Positions 24,281 through 35,564 of a stretch of DNA of 64,000 nt are shown here, piece by piece. The position numbers and the translations under genes were made by a program. Numbering within the stretch: position 1 is the stretch's first letter; each line of letters opens with the position of its first letter. The notes under the pieces are model-generated. The model saw only the letters and a list, made by a program, of their open reading frames with translations, had not been told where the DNA came from and did no database searches. The DNA comes from Omphiscola glabra (Eukaryota; Mollusca; Gastropoda; Lymnaeidae), in assembly GCA_964017045.1 (NCBI GenBank), contig OZ024798.1:12646995-12710994 (forward strand), given 5' to 3'.

Positions 24281-24535
24281 ACCAGAAGAGATCCACTGGT
24301 CTCACGAGTCTGTGCCTTGTTTCTAGGATACGTCGGAAGCGAGTCTGAAATCATCTTTAAGAACAAGCTCATTTCATATATATGTACACATTGTGTCATC
24401 GGCGCATCCGAGAAATAAGACGAAGGTGGTAACTGTTGTCAGATATAGTTGATTTCAATAGGGTAAAGCAATATGTGCTAATCAGCATGCGATTTCATCA
24501 TAGCTGTCACAAATTTTGAAACGTTAGTTCAAAAT

Positions 24536-24780
24536 AGAGAGTACCCAAGTCACCATGCACTTATAATATAGTACCCGTGTCAATATGAATTTATAATAGA
24601 GTACCCGTGTCAATATGAATTTATAATAGAGTACCCGTGTCACCATGCACTTGTCATAGAGTACCCGTGTCACCATGCACTTGTCATAGAGTACCCGTGT
24701 CACTATGCATTTATAATAGAGTACCCATGTCATCGTTCACTTAAACTGGAGTACCCATGTCACCGTGCATTTGAAATAAA
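24536..24780. repeat. 30-bp minisatellite
   Basis: About eight units beginning AGAGTACCCGTGTCA followed by CCATGCACTT or ATATGAATTT. The minus-strand frame 24524-24733 is repeat-derived. Confidence 0.9.
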
Positions 24781-24784
24781 GGGT

Positions 24785-25145
24785 TCATCCTAACAGACCC
24801 CCCATTGAGGGCTGTGAGTTGTGACTACAAGGTCAAGCGCTACTGCTTCAAAAAAAAAAAAAAACACACACAAAAAAAAACCGCCAATTGCCATGATTTA
24901 AGACAACATTTGGCCGTACCTAGCAACTGTGATTGATCACACAAAAAAATAAATAAAAATACAACAATAAAATTTGTATTACGATAGCCGATTATATACA
25001 TACTTACCATATAAAGATTACTAAAGAAAGACTTGCTCCTAAAGTCCTACTAATAAAGTCCAATGGGGGGGGGGGCGCTCATAATCTCAAAAATATTTAA
25101 CACCCCGCCCCGCCCCCCCACCAATCTCCTTGTTCTAAAGTCATG
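24785..25145. other. Unannotated A-rich stretch
   Basis: A-runs, C-rich patches and no recognised feature between the 30-bp array and the next hAT-type element. Confidence 0.35.
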
Positions 25146-25152
25146 GTTTAAG

Positions 25153-25336
25153 CAGTGGCGTAGCGAGCTTAACTCGCGCCCGGGACACAATACCCTTTTA
25201 GCGCCCCCCATACCTTTTTAGCGCCCCCCATTCGAAAACCATACAATATTATAGTAAAATATACCAATTGGCGCCCCTTTGTGAGTAGCGCCCGGGGCAT
25301 GATGCCCCCCTTGCCCCCCCCCTCACTACGCCACTT
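25153..25336 (+). mobile_element. hAT-type non-autonomous element C, copy 2
   Basis: Starts CAGTGGCGTAGCGAG and ends CTCACTACGCCACTT, the last base being changed from the expected G. A perfect 8-bp target duplication GGTTTAAG flanks it (25145-25152 and 25337-25344). Interior GCGCCC and GGCGCC words match copies at 22102 and 58893. Confidence 0.87.
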
Positions 25337-25693
25337 GGTTTAAGTTAATAATGTAATTCCAGGAGAAATAGAAAAAAAAAGAAGTAAAAACCTACTCCAT
25401 TTATCGTCAATGTTCTTTGGTCTATATTCAGCTGGGAATAACATTTGGTGGATATTTTAAACTCTGGATTGCGACAGAAATAGCCCAGCGTTATAATAAA
25501 AAATATCGATTTCTAGTAAAACAAAATATGATCCTAGCGTGCAGTCATATTGCTACAGGGTTAAAGACGCGCTAAGTCGATACATGAATGCAAGACCCAC
25601 TAACCAGACCGAACGTTGTGAAGTTTATATTTATAAAAACATTAATAGAATTGTAATGAATATTTCATGCTTTGCTACAACTAGTTTCCCGTA

Positions 25694-25812
25694 ATATGTC
25701 CAGAGAAAGCTATATATGTTGTAACGGGGTTTTACATGTCCAGAATAAGCTGTATATGATGTGAGGGGTTTTACATGTCCAAAGAAAGCGATACACGATG
25801 TAACGGGTTAGT
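25694..25812. repeat. ~40-bp minisatellite, three units
   Basis: Three units starting ATGTCCAGAGAAAGC or similar and ending GTAACGGGGTTTTAC, about 40 bp apart. Confidence 0.75.
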
Positions 25813-25879
25813 TTTCTAAACCGTTATACATATAAGTGTTTTCATAAAGAAAAATATTATAGCAAGACAGAAAGTCCAT

Positions 25880-26285
25880 ACCATGACATGGGCCCATTAC
25901 ATGACAAGGGGCGCATTACATGATAGTGGGCCCATTACATGACAGCGGGCCCATTACACGATAGTGGGCCCAGTACATGATAGTGGGCCCATTACATGAT
26001 AGTGGGCCCATTACATGATAGTGGGCCCATTACATGATAGTGGGCCCATTACATGATAGTGGGCCCAAACATGACAGGGATTCATAGCAAAACAGAAGGT
26101 CCATTACATGGCAGAGGCTCATATCATGACAGGGGGCCCAAACATAACAGGGATTCATAGCAAGACAGCAGGCCCATCAAATGACAGGGGCCCATAACAG
26201 GACGGTAAATTGCATGGCGGATTTCAATAACATGATGGAGGGGGGGAGGGGCTAAAAGTATGACGGGGCCCCATAACATGACATC
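25880..26285. repeat. 19-bp minisatellite
   Basis: A homogeneous core of TAGTGGGCCCATTACATGA repeats (about 25960-26075). Both sides are degenerate, with GACAGGG and CATAGCAAGACAG insertions. Confidence 0.88.
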
Positions 26286-26290
26286 CGCTT

Positions 26291-26546
26291 AGCAATAGTC
26301 AAAATGGACCCGGAGACGCAGCGTCGCCATTCGCACCCGGGTGCCATTAGACTCAAATGCTATTCGGATGTCATTTGTGGTAGTTTATTTTAGTAAAACT
26401 TAAGAATTGAGGTTATAAACGTATAGTCCATTCAATTATCTTTCATTTTTACCTCATTTTATCTTACAAACTTAACAATAATATTTTAAATCGTTTTTTA
26501 ATCCCAACCTCTCAATTCTGGTACCCGGGTACCAAAAGGTGCAGCC
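26291..26546 (-). mobile_element. Short inverted-repeat element B, copy 2
   Basis: The reverse complement aligns along the full length of 11899-12143. Shared ends are CGCCATTCGCACCCGGGT on this strand and CTGGTACCCGGGTAC at the other side, and the interior is about 85% alike by eye. Its right-hand inverted repeat is degraded after CCCGGGT. About 18 extra bases sit near 26302-26320. Confidence 0.65.
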
Positions 26547-26632
26547 AAAAAAAACAAACATTTTCTTTCAAACAGATCTAGAATTTACCAATGGCTGTTT
26601 TTTTGTTTTAGAAGTGTCTCAAGGGCCTCATG

Positions 26633-26653
26633 TATATATATATATATATATAT
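26633..26653. repeat. TA microsatellite
   Basis: A short uninterrupted TA run just beyond the 3' tail of the minus-strand LINE. It could be part of its tail or of the target site. Confidence 0.7.
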
Positions 26654-26675
26654 AACCTGTCAAATCCAAGGACAC

Positions 26676-27838
26676 TTATCTTCTTCTTCTAAGTTTTGAG
26701 GGCCCACGATCAATGGATTGATCATTATGGCTCCTATGGTTCAGAGGGGTTCGCGATGTTAATGTGCGTGGTTTTCAAGGGGATAATTCACTGGTTGCAA
26801 GACAGGAGGCAAGAGCCGCAAATGTGTCAAGTGTAGTCGCCTCAACTATTGCTTTTGGAAGCTTGTTCCAGTCCCTTATTGTCTTTGGCAGGAATTCGAA
26901 ACTGCTTGTCGTGACCTCTTCGCTGCCTAGGGGGGGGGGGGGGAGAGATTGACGAGTTTCTGTTTGATACTGGAGCAGTGGACCAGCCCATTTTTGATCT
27001 TGTACAACATGGAGAGCCTAGATAGTCGTCGTCGTTCTGCTAACGGTGACCAGCCTAATGATTTCAGCATGTTGCCAACACTAGAGGTGTTTCTGTAGCG
27101 GTTCATGACAAAGCTTGCTGCCCGTCGTTGGACCGCCTCCAACCTGTCGATGCTCTTCTGGGTAAATGGGTCCCAGACTGAGGATGCGTACTCTAAAAGC
27201 GGCCGGACAAAGGCTTTATTGGCTTTTTCTTTCACGCTTGAGTTGCCGATCTTCAGATTTCGCCTTAGGAACCCCAGGGTCTTGTTTGCCCGGTTGCACA
27301 CATTGTTAATGTGCTCGTCCCAGCGGACATCTCTTTGGACGGTAACACCTAGGTACTTTATGGAGGAAACTGGCTCCAGAATATGGCCATGCAATTCATA
27401 AGGGTGGTGTAGAGGGGATCTACTTCTGGAGACTGACAGTGTCTGGCACTTGACGGGATGAAATTCCATGTCCCAGCTCATCTCCCACTCGGCTTACCGA
27501 TGGAGGTCCTCTTGCAGCTGGTCCTGGTCAGAACTGTTGGTGATCGTCCTATATATATACACCGCCATGTCATCTGCAAACAGTCTTTCCTTGGGAGGTC
27601 AGCTTCTCGGGCAGGTCATTGATATATGCTAGGAACAAACAGGGGCCTAGCACAGAGCCCTGGGGGACCCCTGACTTAACAGGGACAAAGGTGGAGGTTG
27701 TGCCGTATACCACTACAGCCTGGCATCGGTCGCTGAGGAAGCTAGAGATCCATTTTTTGGAATTGCCTTCAATCCCATATCTCTGCAGTTTGTGTAATAG
27801 CAAACTATGATTGGCACACCACAACTGGTAGATGAACT
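26676..27838 (-). pseudogene. Broken LINE: reverse transcriptase C-terminal half
   Basis: Minus-strand remnant of a non-LTR retrotransposon polymerase, 5'-truncated. Reading 27830 downward, conceptual translation gives NHSLLLHKL, then the RT block SGVPQGSVLGPCLFLAYIND, then FADDMAVY, the catalytic box. Further on come SIKYLGV and the C-terminal RTIRDWNKLPKA motif typical of Jockey/CR1-like LINEs. Breaks: a frameshift between the VPQGS and FADD boxes (about 27590), an in-frame TAA about 27 codons later, and a frameshift at the poly-G/C run near 26930-26943. The frame ends at TGA at 26775-26777. An AGAAGAAGAAG-type tail on the minus strand maps to about 26680-26691. It is not functional. Confidence 0.9.
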
Positions 27839-27990
27839 TAAAAAAAAAAAAAATTTAGTAAATCTATCTGCGCAGTAAGCAAATTTTGCGGCAGTTCATT
27901 GGCTGGCCAGGTCATGGTTGTGATGACTCATTCAGATCTGCACATGCCTGCCCACCGCCCCCCAAAAAATGTTACATGCCATCGTGTCCT

Positions 27991-28303
27991 AGAAGCACGG
28001 CGCCGGTGTCACGGTGCTGGAGTCACGTGACGGAGGTACGGTGCCGGATTCACGGTCTTGGAGTCACGTGAGGGAGTTACGGTGCTGGAGTCACGGTGCT
28101 GGAGTCACTTGAGGGAGGTACGATGCTAGAGTCATGGTGCTGGAGTCACGTAAGGCAGGTACGATGCTAGAATCACGGTGCTGGAGTCACGTGAGGGAGC
28201 TGCGGTTCTAGAGTCACGGTGCTAGAGTCACGGTGCTGGAGTCACGTGATTGAGGTACGGTGCTAGAAGCACGGTGCTGGGGTCACGGTGTCGGAGTCAC
28301 ATG
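27991..28303. repeat. Compound ~26-bp GC-rich minisatellite
   Basis: Alternating words CACGGTGCTGGAGTCACGTG, AGGGAGGTACGGTGC and TAGAGTCACGGTGC repeat about 12 times in shuffled order. The order is irregular, so it is a compound array. Confidence 0.8.
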
Positions 28304-28736
28304 CGGTTAGACCGTACTCTCACTCCGAACACACATTTCCCGAATTTCTTAAACAGAGTTTCCATCGATGTGTGGCATTTTCGGCTAACTGCACCGTTTT
28401 TTCGTTAGGGCGGCACAAAATCTTGGCCCTCCCCTGACGACACTTATCCTAACTACGCCACTTTATAAAAAAAATCTGGTGGGTATTTTATAGCCAGATT
28501 CTAGAATGTAAAATGAGAATAAATCTTTAATCTAGCTCTACTTAATATTTTGTCTGGACACGGCTACTCTTTAAAACAGTTGATGCGGTAAATTTAAAAA
28601 AAAAAAAAGAAATACTTGAATTATGTGTCGCTGAATTCGGAAAAATTAGATTTAGGTTGACGATAGATTTTTAGAAAGGGGGGCGAACCGTTGAATTACT
28701 GAAACAATGAAAGTGAAACTGGGTAATAGTTTATCA

Positions 28737-28937
28737 CAGGGGTCGGCAAACTCATAAGTCAAAAGAGCCCCCAAAAAATCAGCAGCAGGACAATTTAAAA
28801 AAAATTCAGAGCCAAATTTCTTTTCAAGAACCATTTTTTTCGGAGTCAAAACAGATTTGTGGCCTACTTGGCCGAGCCGCACTCAGGTCCCTAAAGAGCC
28901 GCATGTGGCGCGCAAGCCGCAATTTGCCGACCCAATG
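28737..28937. mobile_element. hAT-like element with GGGTCGGCAAA ends
   Basis: Starts CAGGGGTCGGCAAACT, and its right end holds AATTTGCCGACCC, an 11-bp inverted match. Interior words GAGCCGCATGTGGC and GAGCCGCACTCAGG are typical of Charlie-like hAT short elements from memory. The last bases are degraded (CCCAATG for CCCCTG) and no target duplication is visible. Confidence 0.6.
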
Positions 28938-28944
28938 ACATTAC

Positions 28945-30950
28945 CAGACATGATTTTAATGACTTAATTATTCATGAATTCAATGGCGTTTTTTAAACTA
29001 ATTTCTGGGTTTGCTGACTTCATCAGTCCACACATCACCATTCTTGACTTAGATGGACTTGTACCAGTCTTGACTCCACTGACTTCAGCAGTCCTATCAG
29101 ATCGCTAATGAGCAGTCGGTCCTTTGTGTCCCCACTCCTCGTGAACTTGGCACTCTGTCATTAAACACAGACCCGAGGCCCAGTTTCTCTCAATGGTGGC
29201 TGACTATTTACGTCCTCGTGCTCATACGGTTCATGCCTATGGATTGGCCGAAACATTGTTGAGCACAGCGTAATGCACCAATCAGAGACGCGCTCTCAAA
29301 ATAACCTCGCTCTGCATTATTAAAAGAAGGAAAAAAAAGACAGAAGAGGAAGAAAGGGAGCTAAAGTACGCTGTTGAACACCTAGGTCAGGTCGCCCTCG
29401 CCGCTTGTTGCTTTAAAGTACGTACTCTGTAACTGAAATGATCTCAAACTAATCAATCATAAGCTCCCCCCCAAATGGCGGATTCACCTTAAAGAATGAT
29501 TGGCCCGAAGAGAATTTGGGGGGGGGGGGGGGGTGTAAATAGGAACCATGATTTTATGACATGGCTGGATATGTCATTGTGTTTAAGTATTTACAATAAA
29601 TCAACTTTTTTTTTTTGTTGTTGTCATGCAGCCAGCTGAGAGGCCAAATTTAGCTTTTTAAAATCCGAAATGTTCAGTGTAACCGCTGGTTACTTTTGAA
29701 ACAAGTGTAGATCAAGGTTTTAAATGTACAAGTGGACGGGGCCTTGCAAGTGGGGGGGGGGGCGATGGAAGGGAGTCACTCACCGCGGGGGAGGGGGCGC
29801 CAAAATCATTTTTTATGTAAGGTTTAAAAGTAAAGTAAACGATAAAATGGCAAGTACTTTGAAAAGATTTTTAAAAAAAACAAAAAAAGTGTGTGTGTGG
29901 GGGTGGGGGGGGGGGTGTTTTTAAAAATCGTCTCTTTACAGGTCCTGTTGGCACGTTTTTCTATACGGCAGCATTTTCATGTTTCACAAAGGAGCGCAGT
30001 AATCTCTAGACACGCCTCATTTCTAGATGAAAGGCATTACAATGAACACTTGTATTTTATTTCCAGTAAGATCGCAGGGAAACTCAACTCCCTAGGCACC
30101 CACTACCCCCCCCCTTTTAATACGCCCCCTGATGACATATGCCGTTGCTGTATAAATAGAACGGCATTGAAAATCCATGTCCAACCTTGAACTGTCAACT
30201 CAGCACCCATAATATCGTTTCCTCTTAAAGACGAGAACAGGTAGAGAGCTCTGTACAATCACATTCTTTGACACACACACACACGTACGCACGTACATAC
30301 CGTCACATTCCCACACACACACACAATCACACAGAGACACGGATGTTATGATTGGAGGAGTAAGAAAAAAAAATAATCCAGGGCGAGGTGACTTTTTCTA
30401 GCCCTTTTGGAATTTTAACTATAATCTTTAATTACATTGATCATGTCTTCAAATGACTTTATGGATTTCTAAATCCCCCCCCCCCCACCTTTGTGGTGGT
30501 AACGCCTCTAACTGTTATAATTTGATGTTATGATTTTATTTTTAATGATTTTTTTTATGATCAACCGTTTTCGTTTAGGGATCAGATAGTGTAAGCTAAG
30601 TTCCCATTTCGATAAAGTTTAAGAATCCCTTGGAACATGCTACAATTTTGAAGTAATCACCTACAGGGGCTTGATTGACCTCTGTTGACCAGGCGTTTTT
30701 GTTGTTGTTTTTTTGTTGCGTACTTTTGTTCTGCTATGGTGCGCATGTCATGTAATCTGTACACGAATCAAGATATCCTAATCAGCTGCCCATCCTGGAT
30801 GGTCGGTTAGAATAAAGTAACCGGTCACTGCTGAGTCACTTTATTGTGATGATTGTGATTGTGTGTATGTGTATGTGTGTAAAAAAAGGGATGATGGACG
30901 GGTATGTTTATGTTTACATCATACGCAAAGCTTGATGACTGATGGCATGT
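28945..30950. other. Unannotated stretch
   Basis: No recognised gene. It holds poly-G tracts (about 29518-29533, 29751 and 29898-29915), CA microsatellite patches at 30270-30325, and short open frames without motifs. Confidence 0.35.
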
Positions 30951-30968
30951 ATGCACTCCAAGAGATAT

Positions 30969-31066
30969 CATCATCAGAATCATCATCAGTGGCACTACAG
31001 CCCACGTAGGGCCCTGGCCTGCTCCACCACATCCTTCCTTTTGGATCGATCCATGGTTTTCCACTG
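30969..31066 (-). mobile_element. Tiny 5'-truncated LINE 3' end with target duplication
   Basis: The minus strand encodes a typical LINE C-terminus, WKTMDRSKRKDVVEQARALR, then GL and a stop (TAG complement at 30995-30997). An ATGATGATTCTGATGATGAT tail follows. It is flanked by a perfect 10-bp direct repeat CAAGAGATAT (30959-30968 and 31067-31076). The 98-bp length, tail and duplication together indicate target-primed reverse transcription with severe 5' truncation. Confidence 0.82.
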
Positions 31067-31344
31067 CAAGAGATATATAGTCAATAAGTGTTTTCAAAAG
31101 AATATCGCGAAACAGAGTGCTGTTATCTAGTACAGTAGTTAAGTCGAAAAAAAAAGAAAAAAAAGTTATTCCGGTACTTATTTAAGGCTTGCCCTGGAAC
31201 TAAGTTAAGGTGGACAATGGACATTTTGAGAACAGAAAAAGACATCAGTTATGTATTGCACATTTTCCTCGAGTGAAAGTGGCTGATATGTCTTAACTCT
31301 ACAACCTGCAACACCATCCCATAGGAACCTATTTGTTATGCGTT

Positions 31345-31488
31345 CACCTACAAATTATGCTACATTTCTGTCTTGTGGCCTTCACTTTAGCCCTCACCTA
31401 CAAATGATGCTACATTTCTGTGTTGTGGCCTTTACTTTAGCCCTCACCTACAAATGATGCTACATTCCTGTGTTGTGGCCTTTACTTA
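31345..31488. repeat. 50-bp minisatellite, three units
   Basis: Units contain CACCTACAAATGATGCTACA followed by TTTCTGTGTTGTGGCCTTTA and CTTTAGCCCT. Related units recur at 36800-36868. Confidence 0.88.
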
Positions 31489-31513
31489 TAAAAAAAAATT
31501 AATTAAAAATCAG

Positions 31514-31840
31514 CGAGGCACTGACACCACCCCTGCAGCAGTTGTCACCCATGTCAGGCAAGGCACTGACACCGCACCACAGCAGTTGTCGCCCATGTCA
31601 GACGAGGCACTGACATCGCCCCTGCAGCAGTTGTCGCCCATGTCAGACCAGGCACTGACATCGCCAATGCAGCAGTTGTCGCCCATGTCAGACCAGGCAC
31701 TGACATCGCATCTGCAGCAGTTGTCGCCCATGTCAGACCAGGCACTGACACCGCACCGCAGCAGTTGTCACCCATGTCAGACGAGGCACTGACATCGCCC
31801 CTGCAGCAGTTGTCAACCACGTCAGACATGGCAGTGACAG
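31514..31840. repeat. 45-bp minisatellite
   Basis: About seven units with GGCACTGACATCGCCCCTGC and AGCAGTTGTCGCCCATGTCA. The period of 15 codons keeps several frames open on both strands (plus 31454-31792, minus 31554-32114). These are repeat artefacts rather than genes. Confidence 0.92.
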
Positions 31841-31844
31841 TTTT

Positions 31845-32925
31845 CTCAACACAGACCATGAAGAGTCTCCCGTGTAGGAGACAATGAAGTGATCCACGCG
31901 CACTGACTGCTTCCTGATCAAAATATGTTCGGAGGGGGTGGGTAGACTTGGTTCCTTTCATGTGACACATGGATAAGAAAAGTACTCTACGGCACCATAC
32001 GGGCAAGGTGGACAAAGTCGGCCTGAAAAGTGCAGATTTTAATAGTCGTAACACTGAATATGAGAATATGAGATTTCTAAGAAGATCAAATTTAATGGGT
32101 AAATTATTTTTCAATTAATCTTTTTTGTGTGGGGTGGGGTTTTATGGAAAAAGGTGGGGAGGGGGGTACGCAGTATTAAAAGTTTCTTTCTCGGAGGACT
32201 CCTTCCATGAAAAAAAACTTTGTAAATTAATATTTTACCGTACAGAGCAATAACATGTACTGTAATTTACAACCAATTTACGTAAATTGATGCGTCTTTT
32301 TTTCGACGGAGTCAGCTTGTGACGTCATATGCTTTTCATACATTTTTAAATATGATTTTTTTTTTTAACAAAAGGAAAGTCTATTAAATGGCAATAACAC
32401 ACACACGCACACTCACTCGCACGCAAACAGACACACACACACATCTTAAATTGATGAGATGTGCCTTCTAGTTTAAAAAGCATTATTCTACATGGATTGT
32501 TCGGAGTTAAGTTAATGACTTGAAGGAACAAGTACCCACTGGCGGAGGAAAGTGGGGCTGCACCCCGTGGCAGCGACTTTTTACTCTTTGGGCGGCATTT
32601 TCCGTCCACCGCAGAGTTGTTTTTTTTTTTTCGTGGTGGGAGTACACAAAAACAATAGACCGCCCAGAGTGGCACTAATCAGAATTACGCCACCTGTAAG
32701 TACGCGATTCTAACACCGTGCTCTGTCTGTTCTCAAAAATCGATTGACGAGGGGTGAATTGTGGTAGCTTAAAAACAATACAGACAAGGTTCATGCGGCC
32801 AAATCCGAGAACCGTCGAGAAATGGAATCCGTGCTTTGAATTTCTTGGAAAAGGACGAACACTTGTATCGATTAATTTTATTATTGAGTGGTGAAGGTCA
32901 CTCCTTATAGTGCTGAGAAGTTCAT
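31845..32925. other. Unannotated stretch
   Basis: No recognised gene. A segment at about 32538-32697 has GGCGGAGGAAAGTGG at one side and TTACGCCACCTG at the other, hinting at a worn hAT-like fragment. The ends do not pair convincingly. Confidence 0.3.
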
Positions 32926-32929
32926 GGCG

Positions 32930-33115
32930 TTCAGATACAAGTGTTCGCAGACATGGGGGGGATGTGTTTATGTGTTTATAGACATGGGGGATGTATGAAA
33001 GTGTTTGTAGACATGGGAGGATGTGTGGAGGTGTTTAGATACACGTATTTGTAGACATGGGGGATGTGTGGATGTGTTTCGATACACATTTTTGAAGACA
33101 AGGGGGATGTGTGTG
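32930..33115. repeat. Degenerate ~28/45-bp repeat
   Basis: GTAGACATGGGGGATGTGTG and TGTTTAGATACAC words recur about four to six times with variable spacing. Confidence 0.75.
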
Positions 33116-33119
33116 GACA

Positions 33120-33710
33120 ACAGGAGAGGTGATTGACTTACTGCAGTTGACTTTTGGCTGATTATTGTAAAGAACCCTATGCGTCTATGTTCTCTAATTA
33201 ATCTGCAACCTTGTACACTCTGTCTCTCGTGTGCACCAATATGACAAAACAATGAGGGTTATAGTCTTTGAACATTTAATTGTCTTATCCTTTGACTTCA
33301 CTTATTTCTCTCGCTCTCTCTGTCGTACTCCACTCCTACTGTCACGGTCCCTCTCTAACTCCCGTCCGTCCACCTGCCTGCCCGGCTGAGTTCTCCCCGG
33401 CTGAGTTCTTCTTAGTCCCGTCCTACTGTCCCTTTTATAAGTCCCAAGTTCCCAGGGCCCCAATCCCCTTCTTATGTAACACACCGCGTAATAGGTCATA
33501 AACCACCGCCGACATTCCGTCGCGGCAATCTGACAAGCTTGACACTTTGTTTGATGTAGGACTCCCCCACCATCCCTTACGGGTCGACTATGGTCTGGAC
33601 ACTCCACGGGTCGACTATAGTCTGGACACTCCACATTATTAAGGGTAATGTGCTCATTTAGCTCTTACTGTGACGTCAGGTGTTGTGTTATAGTGGGGGT
33701 TTTTCTTATG
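33120..33710. other. Unannotated stretch
   Basis: No gene recognised. Small direct duplications are present: CGGCTGAGTTCT twice at about 33384-33410, and a GGGTCGACTAT.GTCTGGACACTCCAC unit twice at about 33581-33635. Confidence 0.4.
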
Positions 33711-33714
33711 TGGT

Positions 33715-34518
33715 ATAGTGGTTTTCTTAGGTTGTAGTGGGTCTTTCTTAGGTTGTAGTGGGTCTTTCTTAGGTTGTAGTGGGTCTTTCTTAGGTTGTAG
33801 TGGGTCTTTCTTAGGTTGTAGTGGATCTTTCTTAGGTTGTAGTGGGTCTTTCTTAGGTTGTAGTGGGTCTTTCTTAGGTTGTAGTGGGTCTTTCTTAGGT
33901 TGTAGTGGGTCTTTCTTAGGTTGTAGTGGGTCTTTCTTAGGTTGTAGTGGGTCTTTCTTAGGTTGTAGTGGGTCTTTCTTAGGTTGTAGTGGGTCTTTCT
34001 TAGGTTGTAGTGGGTCTTTCTTAGGTTGTAGTGGGTCTTTCTTAGATTGTAGTGGGTCTTTCTTAGGTTGTAGTGGGTCTTTCTTAGGTTGTAGTGGGTC
34101 TTTCTTAGGTTGTAGTGGGTCTTTCTTAGGTTGTAGTGGGTCTTTCTTAGGTTGTAGTGGGTCTTTCTTAGGTTGTAGTGGGTCTTTCTTAGGTTGTTGT
34201 GGGTCTTTCTTAGGTTGTAGTGGGTCTTTCTTAGGTTGTAGTGAGTCTTTCTTAGGTTGTAGTGGGTCTTTCTTAGGTTGTAGTGGGTCTTTCTTAGGTT
34301 GTAGTGGGTCTTTCTTAGGTTGTAGTGGGTCTTTCTTAGGTTGTAGTGGGTCTTTCTTAGGTTGTAGTGGGTCTTTCTTAGGTTGTAGTGGGTCTTTCTT
34401 AGGTTGTAGTGGGTCTTTCTTAGGTTGTAGTGGGTCTTTCTACGATTGTAGTGGGTCTTCTTAGGTTGTAGTGGGTCTTTCTTAGGTTGTAGTGGGTCTT
34501 TCTAATTTTGTAATGGGG
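33715..34518. repeat. 21-bp minisatellite, ~37 copies
   Basis: Nearly identical units of GGTTGTAGTGGGTCTTTCTT plus A. Only a handful of single-base variants exist (near 33824, 34044, 34199, 34244 and 34441). The plus frame 33718-34464 is a pure seven-residue repeat (GSFLGCS). Because DNA identity is as high as protein identity, selection on a protein is not indicated. Confidence 0.95.
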
Positions 34519-34519
34519 T

Positions 34520-34970
34520 TTTTATGTTTAGGTAAGATTTTGGGATATTAGTGTATGCAATGGACACAACGGTATTCTAACGTGTCCAAACCGGTTCTAC
34601 ATTTATCATTTATTTTTAAATACATTTTCACAATCAACCATTTTTTTTATTTTTGAAACAAAGTTCCATTATTATTTTAAGCTTCAGTAAGACCCTCCCA
34701 TCACTTTCAAAACAATATCCAGTCACAGTATTTTTATGTCTGTACCATCTGCCTCAGGAAGACCACCAGCATAGAATTATGTCACCCTCGATTCATGGCT
34801 GTATTTCTCTGCAATGTTCATTACTGATCACAATAAGTAGCTTTTTCTAACGTTTAATTGCTTGTCAAGCTCAGGAAAATGATACCGCCATAGTTAGATT
34901 TAAGACCGCGCGACATGTCTTTGATAGACCCGTATGTACGTGCGTTTAAATTAACAGCTGTTCTTTGCAT
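34520..34970. other. Unannotated stretch
   Basis: AT-rich, with no recognised gene or element. Confidence 0.35.
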
Positions 34971-34980
34971 CGTTCTAGTG

Positions 34981-35316
34981 CAGGGCCGGCGGTAGGGGAC
35001 GGCAAAGTGGGCTGGGCCCCGTGGGTTGCCGTAGTATATTTATAATATACCTTAGCCTACTAATAGTTCCTAATCCAGTCAACCCAATATTCGGAGCTAT
35101 TAGATAGTCAAATTGTCTGAAGGTCAGTCTGGCTCCCATACTATCCCTTCGAGATGAATCTCGAGAAATATACGTTACTGCGCGTCCCATTATGACCAGC
35201 AAGGCCCCAGTACGACTATAACGTGTCTTAATATCCTATCGCCGGAATATATAACGTCAACGGCCCCGCAAAATTCAATTAGCCCAAGGCCCCGCACCCT
35301 CCTAGCGGCGGACCTG
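34981..35316. mobile_element. 336-bp element with CAGGGCCGGCGGTAGG ends
   Basis: Left end CAGGGCCGGCGGTAGG and right end CCTAGCGGCGGACCTG form imperfect terminal inverted repeats. A perfect 7-bp direct repeat TCTAGTG flanks it exactly (34974-34980 and 35317-35323). Subterminal GGCCCCG words occur near both ends. CAG...CTG termini suggest a hAT-related non-autonomous element, although hAT duplications are normally 8 bp. No coding capacity. Confidence 0.8.
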
Positions 35317-35564
35317 TCTAGTGACACATGTTGATATGCGCTAAGCTGCAAGTAAGCATGACGTGTGCACCAGTATCCGACTAACGATTATAACTTGTAG
35401 TGCTCGAGTTAAGCGTAATGCCATGCGCTACGTCGTACACGGATAATTTTTTTTTATCGCTAATTAGGTATGTTTGTCATAGTTAAAACAACCTGTTAAA
35501 CATCCAGAGTTATCTCACTTGTTTATTGAATGGTGGTCGCACTTCGGACAGCGCGGGGAACACT

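Noticed and set aside
32538..32697. Short transposon with GGCGG...CGCCACCTG ends
   Set aside because: The two ends do not form a convincing inverted repeat and no target duplication is present.
33718..34464. 248-codon open frame (GSFLGCS repeat)
   Set aside because: It consists only of a 21-bp tandem repeat with DNA-level identity as high as protein identity and no unique domain, so it is treated as minisatellite.
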